Shown here: positions 8,417 through 17,315 of the stretch, piece after piece
Position numbering within the stretch: position 1 is the first letter of the stretch
Layout of the letters: every line of letters begins with the position of its first letter
From: Acidimicrobiia bacterium
GTDB lineage: Bacteria > Actinomycetota > Acidimicrobiia > Spongiisociales > UBA11373
Direction: 5' to 3'
Assembly: GCA_029263095.1 (NCBI GenBank)
Contig: JAJCYA010000066.1
Coordinates: 61,162 to 125,161 of the forward strand
Length of the DNA stretch: 64,000 bases
The notes under the pieces: model-generated
Database searches by the model: none
Seen by the model: the letters and a program-made list of their open reading frames with translations, nothing else
Told to the model about the DNA's origin: nothing
Made by a program: the position numbers and the translations under genes

Positions 8417-9396
8417 TCCTCTACCTGCTTGCCGTTGTGGTCGCGGGAGCGATCGTGGCCGGATGGATCGTGATTCGGCGTCGCTCTCGTCCCGACTCCG
8501 AGATACGTCGGGACGCTCCGACCTTTGAGGTCTCTGAGAGCGCCCGACCCCGAATCGGAACCCGACTCGGGGGGCTCTTCGGTGGTTCGATCGACGCTGG
8601 TTTTTGGGAGTCACTCGTGGAGGGTCTTGTGGGGGCGGATGTCGGCGTGGCCACCGCAACCGCCGTAGTAGACCGTGTGCGCTCTGATGATCCCCGTACT
8701 TCAGAAGAAGCGCGAGCAAGGCTGCGTGACGTCCTGGTGGACGAGTTCGGCGCCGGAAGCCGGTCTGTAGCTGCGATCGGCGAACCCGCCGTGCTGGTGG
8801 TGGTGGGCGTCAACGGATCCGGTAAGACCACAACGGTCGCCAAGCTCGCCGCTCGGCAGATCGAGGATGGGAGGTCGGTGCTTGTGGGTGCGGCGGATAC
8901 CTTTCGCGCAGCCGCATCCGAGCAGATGATCGTATGGGGAGAGAGAATCGGGTTCGACGTCGTACGCGGGGCCGAGGGGGCAGACCCGGCGGCGGTGGCG
9001 TTCGATGCGCTGTCGGCTGCCCGAGCCAGGAGCACCGACGTGCTGATCATCGACACCGCCGGGAGGCTGCACTCCAAACAGAATCTGATGGACGAACTCG
9101 CCAAGGTTGTGAGGGTCCTGAGTCGCGAATCGGGGTCTGTCGACGAAGTCCTGCTCGTTCTCGATGGTTCAACCGGCCAAAACGGCATCGCCCAGGCAAG
9201 AGCCTTTACCGATGCGGTGGGCGTGACCGGCATTGCGATCACCAAGCTCGACGGCTCCGCCAAAGGAGGGGTGGCGTTGGCGGTCGAGCGTGAACTCGGA
9301 GTGCCTCTCAAACTGATCGGCCTCGGCGAAGGCCTCGGCGACCTGCTTCACTTCGATCCGGGCGCATTTGTGGACGATCTGTTGGGAGACGTATGA
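8413..9396 (+). CDS. ftsY: signal recognition particle receptor FtsY
   Basis: 327 residues, short for FtsY. Instead of the long acidic A domain of Escherichia coli it begins with one hydrophobic segment (about 2-20), so it is probably membrane-anchored. The NG domain is complete: G1 GVNGSGKTTTVAKLAA near 130, DTFRAAASEQ, DTAGRLHSKQNLMDEL, and TKLDGSAKGG near 280. It receives Ffh-bound nascent chains at the membrane; ffh lies at 15160. It overlaps smc and cdd by 4 bp each. Confidence 0.96.
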   Translation: MILYLLAVVVAGAIVAGWIVIRRRSRPDSEIRRDAPTFEVSESARPRIGTRLGGLFGGSIDAGFWESLVEGLVGADVGVATATAVVDRVRSDDPRTSEEARARLRDVLVDEFGAGSRSVAAIGEPAVLVVVGVNGSGKTTTVAKLAARQIEDGRSVLVGAADTFRAAASEQMIVWGERIGFDVVRGAEGADPAAVAFDALSAARARSTDVLIIDTAGRLHSKQNLMDELAKVVRVLSRESGSVDEVLLVLDGSTGQNGIAQARAFTDAVGVTGIAITKLDGSAKGGVALAVERELGVPLKLIGLGEGLGDLLHFDPGAFVDDLLGDV

Positions 9397-9779
9397 CCGA
9401 CGAGCTCATCGATCGGGCCCGTAACCGAGCCGAGAACGCGTACGCCCCCTTCTCCAAATTCAGGGTTGGGGCGGTAGTCGTCGCCGCCGACGGCACCACG
9501 TATGAGGGGGCAAATGTCGAGAACAGTGCATTCGGCTCAGCGATGTGCGCAGAGGCCACAGCCATCGGCAATGCCGTCAGCAACGGGATACGCAAGATCG
9601 ACACCGTCGCCGTGGCATGTATCGATGCCGATGAACCCGGCTATCCATGCGGGAACTGCCGGCAACTGATGGTCGAGTTCGGTGTGGAGCGGATCCTCAT
9701 CGACGGCCCTGAAGGAGTGGTCGAGTACAACCTCGATGACCTCATCCCACACGGGTTCAGGTTGCAGAGCGATCGGTAG
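9393..9779 (+). CDS. cdd: cytidine deaminase
   Basis: 128 residues, normal for the homotetrameric class. The zinc site is complete: C52-A-E54 (MCAEATAIGN) with the proton-shuttling glutamate, and C86 and C89 in PCGNC. Asn residues for ribose binding are in GANVENSAFG. It deaminates cytidine and deoxycytidine in pyrimidine salvage. The nearby upp, deoA and punA operon on the opposite strand supports a salvage role. It overlaps ftsY by 4 bp. Confidence 0.95.
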   Translation: MTDELIDRARNRAENAYAPFSKFRVGAVVVAADGTTYEGANVENSAFGSAMCAEATAIGNAVSNGIRKIDTVAVACIDADEPGYPCGNCRQLMVEFGVERILIDGPEGVVEYNLDDLIPHGFRLQSDR

Positions 9780-9880
9780 GGGTTCCAGTCAGGGGCGTTG
9801 GGCGATCACATCGCTGCGCTCGGGGCAACGATAGATACGGGTTGCTTCAGATCCCCGGCCGTCTCTCCGATACCGGTCTC

Positions 9881-10135
9881 ATGACCACCCGTGTGCAGCG
9901 TGATTGGAAGGTGACAACGAGCTATTGGATCCTGCTCAGGATCGGCTGGGCCGCCATCGTCGTAGCCATCTACTTCGCTACTGCCGCCGCAGTTCTCGAT
10001 TCGATGGGCGTGTGGTGGATCGTGGCCGGGCTGGCGCTGGGTGTGATGCTGCTAATGGCGGCTCTCCCGGAACCTGTTCCGCGCGATCTCATCACGGGGT
10101 CCAAGAATTGGGTTGATCCCCTTCGGCGCAGCTGA
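9881..10135 (+). CDS. small two-helix membrane protein, unknown
   Basis: 84 residues from ATG 9881; a TTG at 9842 would add 13 residues. Two hydrophobic segments are predicted, at about 16-36 (ILLRIGWAAIVVAIYFATAAAV) and 42-61 (VWWIVAGLALGVMLLMAAL). A short polar tail with PVPRDLITGSKNW follows. I recognise no family. It stands alone between cdd and the convergent etf genes, and no clear ribosome-binding site precedes it. Confidence 0.55.
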   Translation: MTTRVQRDWKVTTSYWILLRIGWAAIVVAIYFATAAAVLDSMGVWWIVAGLALGVMLLMAALPEPVPRDLITGSKNWVDPLRRS

Positions 10136-10168
10136 CTCGCCGGTACTTCGAGAACCCCTTCAGGTCGT

Positions 10169-11125
10169 CTAGTTCCGGGAGCGCAACGCCTCGATCAACC
10201 TGGGCACGACCTTGTGGACATCGCCGACGATGCCGAGGTCGGCGACACCGAAGATGGGAGCCTCTTCGTCCTTGTTGACCGCGATGATTGTGCCGCTGTC
10301 CTTCATTCCCACGAGATGCTGCATCGCCCCCGAGATGCCCAGCGCGAAATAGACGCTCGGCTTGACGGTCTTGCCTGTTTGGCCGACCTGGAAGGAGTAG
10401 GGGACCCAGCCCGCGTCGACGACCGCTCTGGTGGCTCCGATCGCCGCCGAGAGAAGACCGGCCAGCTCTTCCACAGCGCCGAACTGCTCCTGGCTTCCCA
10501 TGCCCCTGCCACCGGACACGATGACCTCTGCCTCCTCGAGTTTGGGACCCTCGGATTCTTCGGCGTGGCTTTCGATCACGGTGGCGCTCCCGGCATGTCC
10601 GATGCCCGGGGCCATCACCGGCACCACGATCGGATCCCCTCCGTCACCCGGCTCGGCGGTAAACGACTTGGGTCGGACTACGACGAAATGTGGTTTCGAT
10701 CCGCTGAATGTCGTCTCGACGAGGGTTGCACCACCCAGGATCTCGTTGATGACGCTGGTGGATCCTGCGTCAATCACAATATCGACGGCGTTCGACAGCA
10801 CGGGAAGGCCCATCCTGGCCGCCAGCCGACCGGCGACGTCGCGATCGGTTGGCTGGAGACCAAAGAGGATCAGGTCGGGGTTCTCCGACCCTGCCAGTTC
10901 GGCCATGGCTGCCGCGGCGCCCGCCGAAGGCAGAGCATCGCCCGGATCCAGGTGATACACGGTGCTTGCTCCGTGAGCCCCGAGCGCGCCGAGAGCCTCG
11001 GCCGAACCGGGACCGACCAAGAACGCGACGATATCGTCGCCGAGGGACCTTGCCTTCGTGAGCATTTCGAGGGCGAGGGAAGTCGGTGCGCCATCGGTTT
11101 CCTCTGCAAACACCCAGATCTGCAT
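10169..11125 (-). CDS. etfA: electron transfer flavoprotein alpha subunit
   Basis: 318 residues. The C-terminal FAD-binding domain is well conserved: SGGRGMG near 205, VDAGWVPYSFQVGQTGKTV near 240, YFALGISGAMQHLVGM near 265, and IFGVADLGIVGD near 290. With EtfB it forms the soluble heterodimer that passes electrons from acyl-CoA and other dehydrogenases to the quinone pool. etfB lies 1 bp upstream on the same strand. An enoyl-CoA hydratase-like gene at 28.1 kb is consistent with acyl-CoA metabolism. Confidence 0.96.
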   Translation of the reverse strand: MQIWVFAEETDGAPTSLALEMLTKARSLGDDIVAFLVGPGSAEALGALGAHGASTVYHLDPGDALPSAGAAAAMAELAGSENPDLILFGLQPTDRDVAGRLAARMGLPVLSNAVDIVIDAGSTSVINEILGGATLVETTFSGSKPHFVVVRPKSFTAEPGDGGDPIVVPVMAPGIGHAGSATVIESHAEESEGPKLEEAEVIVSGGRGMGSQEQFGAVEELAGLLSAAIGATRAVVDAGWVPYSFQVGQTGKTVKPSVYFALGISGAMQHLVGMKDSGTIIAVNKDEEAPIFGVADLGIVGDVHKVVPRLIEALRSRN

Positions 11126-11126
11126 C

Positions 11127-11897
11127 TCAGACCACCTTCGCTTGCTCGAGGAGCTTGACGATTTCTAGATGAGCTTCGCCCTCGTCCAGAACCTTTAGCC
11201 CGGCGGCTCGCTCAGGAGCGGCCCGGACCTCGACGATTTCCTGCTTCGATCCTGCGGAACCGACGGATTCGACACCCAAGTCCGCGCAGCTCGGCTGATC
11301 GATCGGCTTCTGTTTGGCTTGCATGATTCCCTTGAAAGTCGGGTATCGAGGCTCTACGGCGCCTGACGTGACGGTCACGAGCACGGGCAGTGTCGCTTCA
11401 ACCACGTCATAGCCACCGCTCGTCTGGCGCTCGATCCGGATCGTGCCGTCGTGATGGTCGAGCTTGCGGGCAAACGTCAATGCCGGCATGTCGAGCAGCT
11501 CCGCCATCATCTGCGGTACGACACCAGCGTATCCATCCGTGGATTCCGTTCCGGCGATGACCAGGTCAGCGCCTTCGCTTTTGATTGCTGCCGCCAGGAT
11601 CCGGGCAGTGACCAGCGCACCCGATCCACGTAGGGCCTCGTCATCGATGATGATCGCTTTGTCGGCTCCCATGGCGAGTGCTTGTCGAATACCTTGCAGG
11701 CTGCCCGCCGGACTCATGGAAACCAGCACTACCTCACCTTCGGTGGCCTCTGCGAGCTGCAGGCCGACTTCGACGCCATAGCGGTCGGTGTCGTCGAGAA
11801 CCTGGTCGTCTGGGCGCACCACAAAATGATTCTCGGAGTCCAGCTCGTACGGTGTGGCCGGGTCCGGAATCTGCTTTACGCAGACAGCGATCTTCAT
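11127..11897 (-). CDS. etfB: electron transfer flavoprotein beta subunit
   Basis: 256 residues starting MKIAVCVKQIPDP, typical for EtfB. AMP- and interface-forming segments are recognisable (GADKAIIIDDE near 100, AGTESTDGYAGVVPQMMAELL near 135, TSGAVEPRYPTFKGIMQAKQKP near 195). It is first in the etfBA pair, with a GAGGAG ribosome-binding site 5 nt before the ATG. A weak TAACAT box lies about 25 nt upstream. The protein carries the structural AMP and partners with EtfA. Confidence 0.96.
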   Translation of the reverse strand: MKIAVCVKQIPDPATPYELDSENHFVVRPDDQVLDDTDRYGVEVGLQLAEATEGEVVLVSMSPAGSLQGIRQALAMGADKAIIIDDEALRGSGALVTARILAAAIKSEGADLVIAGTESTDGYAGVVPQMMAELLDMPALTFARKLDHHDGTIRIERQTSGGYDVVEATLPVLVTVTSGAVEPRYPTFKGIMQAKQKPIDQPSCADLGVESVGSAGSKQEIVEVRAAPERAAGLKVLDEGEAHLEIVKLLEQAKVV

Positions 11898-11956
11898 TGC
11901 ACTCCTCGGATAATGACCGTTCCCGATGTTAGGGGCGGCGTCTCGTGTGGAAACCG

Positions 11957-12784
11957 CTAGTCGGCCGTCAACTGTGGGAGCAAGGCATCGATCAGCCTGG
12001 TGAATCGACCCCGAGCCTGGTCGGCGGTCGCAGTCACCTCCTCATGGCTGAGCGGCGTCGGAGAGATGCCGGCGGCAAGGTTCGTGACAAGCGAGATTCC
12101 GAGCACCTGTGATCCCATGTGGCGGGCTGCGATTGCCTCGGGGACGGTCGACATCCCCACAAGGTCGCTGCCCATCCGCTTCGCCATCTGCACCTCGGCT
12201 GGTGACTCGTAGGAGGGGCCGAGGAACCATGCGTAGACGCCTTCGCCGAGAGAAACGTTCACCTCATCGCCGGCGCGGCGCGCTCGATCCCGCAGCTCCT
12301 TGCTGTAGACCTCGCTCATGTCGGGGAACCGGGGTCCGAGTCGGTCATCGTTCGGCCCCATGAGTGGGTTGCGGGCCGTGAGGTTGAGGTGATCGCTGAT
12401 GAGTACGAGATCGCCGGCCTTCATGCCGTCGCCCAGTCCGCCGGCGGCATTGGTGAGGACGATTCTCGAGCACCCCGATGCGACCGCAGTGCGCACAGCA
12501 AAGACCACTTCAGCCAGATCCCAGCCCTCGTATGCGTGGACCCTGCCCGCCAGCACCATCACCGGATCGTCGTCCAGTTCGGCCGAGAACAGCGAGCCCG
12601 AGTGACCCTCCACTTTCGGGACGGGGAACCCGACGATGTCGGCGTAGGGCACCTCGATCGCGCCGGGTAGCCCGGCTGCGTAGCCGCTGAGTCCCGATCC
12701 GAGCACGATGGCGACACGGTGTCTATCTCGGCCGGTAGCCGTCGCGATGGCCGTCTTGGCGGCACGGATTGCCTCGTACGTCAT
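11957..12784 (-). CDS. punA: purine-nucleoside phosphorylase (trimeric, class I)
   Basis: 275 residues. The phosphate-binding VLGSGLSGYA near 27, the GRVHAYEGWD motif, TNAAGGLGDGMKAGDLVLISDHLNLT and the purine-site segment GPSYESPAEVQMAKRMGSDLVGMSTVPEAIAARHMG all match the trimeric inosine/guanosine-specific class. It cleaves purine nucleosides with phosphate. It is the last gene of the upp-atl-deoA-punA operon and overlaps deoA by 4 bp. Confidence 0.95.
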   Translation of the reverse strand: MTYEAIRAAKTAIATATGRDRHRVAIVLGSGLSGYAAGLPGAIEVPYADIVGFPVPKVEGHSGSLFSAELDDDPVMVLAGRVHAYEGWDLAEVVFAVRTAVASGCSRIVLTNAAGGLGDGMKAGDLVLISDHLNLTARNPLMGPNDDRLGPRFPDMSEVYSKELRDRARRAGDEVNVSLGEGVYAWFLGPSYESPAEVQMAKRMGSDLVGMSTVPEAIAARHMGSQVLGISLVTNLAAGISPTPLSHEEVTATADQARGRFTRLIDALLPQLTAD

Positions 12785-14085
12785 CTGACCTCCTCGTAAA
12801 CAAGTGGCGGGATTCTGGCGGGTCCCTCGGCGACAACGAAGGCGCCTTCCGTGAGGGCGATGGCGTCGGCGAGGTTCGTGTCGTCGTTGTATCGGAGGGT
12901 GGCCAGGATCGCTCCGGGTGCGACTTCGTCGCCGATGTTGACATGGACGGTCGTTCCCACGCCGGGGTCGATCGCATCGTCCTTCGTTTCTCGGCCGGCA
13001 CCCAGACGCATCGCACCGACACCTATACCGAGCGCATCCGCCTCGATGATGACTCCTGATCGATTGGCCTCGATCACGTGCAGCCGTGAGGCGGATGCGA
13101 GCAGGCTTGGGTCGTTGAGCACTGCAACGTCTCCGCCCTGGGCGGAGACGACATCCTTGAACTTGTCGAATGCAGCTCCAGAGGTGACAACCGACGCCAT
13201 TCGGGCGCGCCCATCGTCTAGATCCGCAGCCACTCCGCCCAGGACCAGCATTTCGGAGCCAATCCGGTACACGAGTTCGACAAGGTCGGGTGGTCCGCCC
13301 CCCTGGATCATCTCGACCGACTCCCGAATCTCGCTCGCATTGCCGACCTCGCGCCCGAGCGGTTGAGACATGTCGGTTATGAGCGCTGTGACGGTGGTCC
13401 CGTGATTGCGTCCGATTTCGACCATCGTCTTTGCCAGCTCGCGTGCCCGCTCGAGATCCTTCATGAAGGCCCCGCTGCCGACCTTGACATCGAGCACCAG
13501 ACCGTCCAGCCCTTCGGCGAGCTTCTTGGACATGATCGACGACGAGATGAGAGGGATCGACGGCACGGTGCCGCTGACATCGCGCAGGGCGTAGATGCGG
13601 CGATCAGCCGGTACCAACGTCTCCGACTGACCGGCGAGGACCATTCCGTGGGTCTCCAGGATCGAAGAGAACTCCGATGGATCGAGCTCAGTGCGGAACC
13701 CTGGGATCGTCTCCAGCTTGTCGAGCGTCCCCCCGGTGTGTCCCAGGCCGCGCCCGCTCATCATCGGTACCGCGATACCGCAGGCCGTGACGATCGGAGC
13801 AAGCGGGATACTCACCTTGTCGCCCACGCCGCCTGTTGAGTGCTTGTCGATCTTCGGAGCGGCGATGTGGGAGAAGTCGAGGATGTCTCCGGAGTGGAGC
13901 ATCGCATCGGTCCAGGCGGAGAGCTCGTCGGGATCGAGGCCCTCCTTGAACACGGCCATGAGCATCGACGACATCTGGTAGTCGGGAATGCGGTCGGCCG
14001 CGTACTCGGAAATGAGCCAGTGGATCTGATCGGAGGTGAGCCTTCCTCCATCGCGCTTGGTCTCGATTAGGGAAACGAAGTTCAT
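12781..14085 (-). CDS. deoA: thymidine / pyrimidine-nucleoside phosphorylase
   Basis: 434 residues from ATG 14085. Family signatures are KIDKHSTGGVGDKVSIPLAPI near 82, SGRGLGHTGGTLDKLE near 115, and the ribose/base site SxxIMSKKLAEGLDGLVLDVKVGSGAFMK near 185. The C-terminal lipoyl-like PYNP domain follows (GMxLG region near 350, DPGVGTTVHVNIGDEVAPG). It yields deoxyribose 1-phosphate or ribose 1-phosphate from pyrimidine nucleosides. An upstream in-frame extension to 14214 was rejected because it runs through the ATL gene. It overlaps neighbours by 4 bp each. Confidence 0.95.
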   Translation of the reverse strand: MNFVSLIETKRDGGRLTSDQIHWLISEYAADRIPDYQMSSMLMAVFKEGLDPDELSAWTDAMLHSGDILDFSHIAAPKIDKHSTGGVGDKVSIPLAPIVTACGIAVPMMSGRGLGHTGGTLDKLETIPGFRTELDPSEFSSILETHGMVLAGQSETLVPADRRIYALRDVSGTVPSIPLISSSIMSKKLAEGLDGLVLDVKVGSGAFMKDLERARELAKTMVEIGRNHGTTVTALITDMSQPLGREVGNASEIRESVEMIQGGGPPDLVELVYRIGSEMLVLGGVAADLDDGRARMASVVTSGAAFDKFKDVVSAQGGDVAVLNDPSLLASASRLHVIEANRSGVIIEADALGIGVGAMRLGAGRETKDDAIDPGVGTTVHVNIGDEVAPGAILATLRYNDDTNLADAIALTEGAFVVAEGPARIPPLVYEEVR

Positions 14086-14363
14086 CGTCTCCCCATTCTG
14101 GCAACGCACCCCGCTTCGACGCGAACACCCTCGGCACGCAGCAGCTTTGCTTGTTCCATTTCCGCACCGGGCACGAGCCGACCCGTCGCGGTGACCACCC
14201 GCCACCACGGCCACTGTCCGTGCGATTGTGCGAGGAGGCGTCCGACTGCGCGGGCTGCGCCGGGACGGCCCGCCTCCGCCGCGACCTCACCGTAGGTTGT
14301 GACCTCGCCCGGTTCGAGCCCGGCAAGTACCTCGCCGACCCGACCGGAGAAATCGTCGTTCAC
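14082..14363 (-). CDS. alkyltransferase-like (ATL) protein, MGMT family
   Basis: 93 residues from GTG 14363, which overlaps the upp stop as GTGA. It corresponds to the DNA-binding domain of O6-alkylguanine alkyltransferases (GEVTTYGEVAAEAGRPGAARAVGRLL). The PCHRV active site reads PWWRV, with Trp53 where the acceptor cysteine belongs, so it cannot accept alkyl groups. ATL proteins with Trp at this position bind O6-alkylguanine and pass it to nucleotide excision repair. Here the usual His is also Trp. Its place inside a nucleoside-salvage operon is odd. Confidence 0.85.
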   Translation of the reverse strand: MNDDFSGRVGEVLAGLEPGEVTTYGEVAAEAGRPGAARAVGRLLAQSHGQWPWWRVVTATGRLVPGAEMEQAKLLRAEGVRVEAGCVARMGRR

Positions 14364-14977
14364 GTGGTCCCGAACAGGCGATCCCCCATGTCGCCGAGAC
14401 CCGGCTGTATGTAGAACCGATCGCTGAGATCGCGATCGACCGCAGCGACGATGATGTCGACATCGGGATGTTCTCGGCGCATGTGGTCGACGCCCGCGGG
14501 AGCTGCCACGACGCACAAACAGATCACCCGTGTTGCTCCCGATTCCTTGGCCTTTCCCACCGCCCAGGCGAGAGAGCCGCCGGTGGCGAGCATCGGCTCC
14601 AGGATCAGCACAGTCGCCTCAGCGAGATCTGGAGGCTTGAAGTAGTACTCGATGGGCTCTGCGGTGTCTTCATTCCTTTGAACACCGGCAAAGCCGACCT
14701 TTACATGGGGAATGAGATCGATGACGGCATCGAGCAGACCGAGACCGGCACGGAGAACGGCTATCGCCACGACGCTCGAAGACCGATATCCCGTTGTCTC
14801 CTCGAGCGGTGTCTTGATGGTGACCTCCTCGGTCGGGAGATCGCGTGTCGCTTCCATGACGAGCGAGTAGCAGAGTCGTCTCGCCGCGTTCCGGAATTCC
14901 TCGGGCTCAGTCTTCTGGTCGCGCAGCACGGTGAGATAGTGCTTGGCGAGAGGGTGGTCGAGTGTCGTGAGTTGCAT
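14360..14977 (-). CDS. upp: uracil phosphoribosyltransferase
   Basis: 205 residues from ATG 14977, which has a GGGAGG ribosome-binding site. The PRPP loop reads LILEPMLATGGSLAWAV near 125, and the uracil-site C-terminal motif is FYIQPGLGDMGDRLFGT. It makes UMP from uracil and PRPP. It is first in the salvage operon upp-atl-deoA-punA. The longer in-frame reading to 15118 was rejected because homologues start at MQLTTLDHPL-type sequence and the ribosome-binding site sits here. Confidence 0.95.
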   Translation of the reverse strand: MQLTTLDHPLAKHYLTVLRDQKTEPEEFRNAARRLCYSLVMEATRDLPTEEVTIKTPLEETTGYRSSSVVAIAVLRAGLGLLDAVIDLIPHVKVGFAGVQRNEDTAEPIEYYFKPPDLAEATVLILEPMLATGGSLAWAVGKAKESGATRVICLCVVAAPAGVDHMRREHPDVDIIVAAVDRDLSDRFYIQPGLGDMGDRLFGTT

Positions 14978-15008
14978 GGCGCCTCCCGAGGTGTGCTCGT
15001 GTGAGGCT

Positions 15009-15022
15009 AGTTGCCGGTTGGC
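15009..15022. repeat. heptad-periodic short repeat (upp/ffh intergenic)
   Basis: Two adjacent 7-mers, AGTTGCC and GGTTGGC, lie in the 182-bp region between the divergent upp and ffh genes. It is one of several similar 7-bp-periodic intergenic loci in this window. Confidence 0.35.
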
Positions 15023-15159
15023 CTCCCAGCGATCTGCCTGTTGGGATTGCCTCGCTCCCGCTCGGCTGCGACTAGTGAGAGGCTCGTATTGCGGACCGCC
15101 TCGGGCATGAGAGCCCATTGGCTTCTCTGAGTTCTGCTCCTCCCTAACCTTGGGTCGCG

Positions 15160-16491
15160 ATGTTCGACAATCTCACAGAACGGTTTGGGGGTATCTTCAG
15201 TCGGCTCCGTTCCAAGGGGCGCCTTGCGGAGGCCGATGTCGATGCCGCGCTCCGAGAAGTGCGTTTGGCGCTTCTCGAGGCGGACGTCAATGTGAAGGTC
15301 GCCAAGGAGTTTCTGGATCGGGTGCGCGCTCGGTCTGTTGGAGCGGAAGTGGCCGAGAGCCTCACCCCTGGGCAGCACGTCGTCAAGATCGTTCACGAAG
15401 AACTCGTCACGACCTTGGGCGCCGAGTCGGTGCCCCTCGCCTCGGGGTCGCCACTGGTCGTTCTCATGGTTGGTCTTCAGGGTTCAGGCAAGACCACGAC
15501 CAGTGCCAAGCTCGCGGCGCGATTGAAAGGGCGAGGCGACCGCCCACTTCTGGTCGCCGCCGACCTGCAGCGGCCCGCCGCCATCGAGCAGCTGGAGACT
15601 CTTGGTACTGGTCTAGACATTGCGGTGCATGCCGACCGTGCCACCAAGGCCCCCAAGCTGGTCAAGGAGGCTGTCAAGCGTGCGAAGGCCGATGGGTTCG
15701 ACGCCGTGATCATTGATACGGCAGGCCGACTCCAGATCGATACGGAACTGATGGAGGAGCTGACCGCGGTGAGGAAGGTGGCCGATCCCGACGAGGTACT
15801 GCTGGTCGTGGACGCCATGACCGGCCAGGACGCAGTCAACGTTGCGGCCGGATTCCTCGAGTATGCCGACCTCACCGGACTCGTCTTTTCGAAACTGGAC
15901 GGCGATGCCAGGGGAGGGGCTGCCATTTCTGCCAGGGCTGTGACCGGTCTTCCCATCAAATTCGCCGGTGTCGGAGAGGGGACCGGCGACCTCGAGGTGT
16001 TCCATCCCGAGCGGATGGCTTCGCGGATCCTGGGTATGGGTGATGTGATGACGCTCATCGAGAAGGCCGAGGAAACCTGGGACGAAGAGCAAGCCATCGA
16101 GGCGGCCGAGAAGATGCGATCGGCCTCGTTCACGTTCGAGGACTTCCTCGAACAGTTCCAGCAGGTGAGACGGATGGGGGATGTCGGTCAACTGCTTGGT
16201 ATGCTTCCGGGCGCATCGGCCCTCAAACAGGCAGATGTGTCCGACGCGGACATTGCCAAGGTCGAAGCGATCATCCGATCGATGACCCCGGCAGAGCGGC
16301 GCGATCCGAAGATCATCGACGGAAGCCGTCGACGGCGGATCGCAGCCGGTTCGGGAACAGCGCCGCAGGATGTGAACGGATTGCTTCGGCAATTCGTCGA
16401 GACCCAGAAGTTGATGAAGGCCTTCGCCGAGGGCCGCAGCCCCATCCCGGGGCTGGGGATGCCGGGGCGGAGACGAAAGAGGAAGAGGTGA
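15160..16491 (+). CDS. ffh: signal recognition particle protein Ffh
   Basis: 443 residues. The N domain covers about 1-90. The G domain has GLQGSGKTTTSAKLAARL near 105, DTAGRLQIDTELMEEL near 190, and TKLDG-equivalent SKLDGDARGGAAIS near 246. The methionine-rich M domain (about 310-435) binds SRP RNA through SRRRRIAAGSGT near 385. A TAACCT box at 15145-15150 lies 9 nt before ATG 15160 and no ribosome-binding site is visible, so the leader is probably minimal. No SRP RNA gene is recognised in the window. Confidence 0.97.
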   Translation: MFDNLTERFGGIFSRLRSKGRLAEADVDAALREVRLALLEADVNVKVAKEFLDRVRARSVGAEVAESLTPGQHVVKIVHEELVTTLGAESVPLASGSPLVVLMVGLQGSGKTTTSAKLAARLKGRGDRPLLVAADLQRPAAIEQLETLGTGLDIAVHADRATKAPKLVKEAVKRAKADGFDAVIIDTAGRLQIDTELMEELTAVRKVADPDEVLLVVDAMTGQDAVNVAAGFLEYADLTGLVFSKLDGDARGGAAISARAVTGLPIKFAGVGEGTGDLEVFHPERMASRILGMGDVMTLIEKAEETWDEEQAIEAAEKMRSASFTFEDFLEQFQQVRRMGDVGQLLGMLPGASALKQADVSDADIAKVEAIIRSMTPAERRDPKIIDGSRRRRIAAGSGTAPQDVNGLLRQFVETQKLMKAFAEGRSPIPGLGMPGRRRKRKR

Positions 16492-16494
16492 CCG

Positions 16495-17070
16495 ATGGCG
16501 GTCAAGATCCGTCTGACACGCAAGGGCAAGAAGAAGCAGCCCACCTACAGGGTGGTGGTTGCCGATGGCCGCAGCCCTCGTGACGGCCGCTACATAGAAC
16601 AGATCGGCCGGTACGACCCGCGCCAGGAACCGTCGATAGTCGAGATCGACAACGATCGAGCCAACTACTGGCTCTCGGTCGGCGCCCAACCATCGGATGC
16701 CGTTCGGAAGCTGCTTGAGATTTCGGGCGCGCTGGAAGCCCGTCCGGTGAAGATCAAGGACGCCAAGGTTCACGTCGTCGATGAGGCTGCCCAGGCCGCA
16801 GACGCCGAGGACGATGAGGTAGTGACGGCAGCTACTGAAGCAGCCGGTGCCGCAATCACGGACGCCTTGGATGAGGCCGTCGAAGCGGTCGAGGATGCAA
16901 TCGCTCCGTCCGAGACTGATGCCGGTGACGATGGTGCTGAGGTACTGCTCGACACGGCGCAGGACGAAGTCGCTTCCGTCGCCGATGAGACGGCAGATGC
17001 CGTCGTAGACGTGGTCGATGAGGCCGCGGGCGACGACGATGCCGGAGATACCGAGGAGGAATCCCCGTGA
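16495..17070 (+). CDS. rpsP: 30S ribosomal protein S16 with acidic C-terminal tail
   Basis: 191 residues, about twice the usual length. Residues 1-85 are a standard S16 ([47 protein letters not shown]). Residues ~95-191 form an extremely acidic, Ala/Val/Asp-rich tail without aromatic residues, probably disordered. Many Actinomycetota have an S16 tail, but this one is long. It follows ffh by 3 nt and overlaps khpA by 4 bp. Confidence 0.93.
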   Translation: MAVKIRLTRKGKKKQPTYRVVVADGRSPRDGRYIEQIGRYDPRQEPSIVEIDNDRANYWLSVGAQPSDAVRKLLEISGALEARPVKIKDAKVHVVDEAAQAADAEDDEVVTAATEAAGAAITDALDEAVEAVEDAIAPSETDAGDDGAEVLLDTAQDEVASVADETADAVVDVVDEAAGDDDAGDTEEESP

Positions 17071-17315
17071 AGGGTGAGATCGTCAGCCGAGTCGTCGAAT
17101 ACATCTCAAAGGAAATCGTCGAGAACGCCGACGAGGTCGAGGTGACCATTGTCGAGGAGGGTCCCGACGAAGTGGTCGCCGAAGTGAGAGCCGCCAAGAG
17201 CGATATGGGTCGGGTCATTGGGCGCCGCGGCCGCGTCGCCAAAGCGATTCGAATTGTTGCTCAGGCAGCCGCCGACGAAGAAGGCTTGCAGGCTGAGGTT
17301 GAGTTCATCGACTGA
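17067..17315 (+). CDS. khpA: KhpA-type KH-domain RNA-binding protein
   Basis: 82 residues from GTG 17067. A single KH fold has the GxxG loop in [16 protein letters not shown] near residue 50. It lies in the conserved rpsP-khpA-rimM order. The family binds structured RNA, with KhpB as partner in some Firmicutes; the partner gene is not in this window. It overlaps both neighbours. Confidence 0.9.
   Translation: MKGEIVSRVVEYISKEIVENADEVEVTIVEEGPDEVVAEVRAAKSDMGRVIGRRGRVAKAIRIVAQAAADEEGLQAEVEFID

Noticed and set aside
15613..16773. 386-codon minus-strand open frame opposite ffh and rpsP
   Set aside because: High-GC shadow of strongly conserved genes; composition and lack of any recognisable motif indicate no real protein. 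The same applies to frames opposite nusA (45162-46424) and infB (47434-48684).
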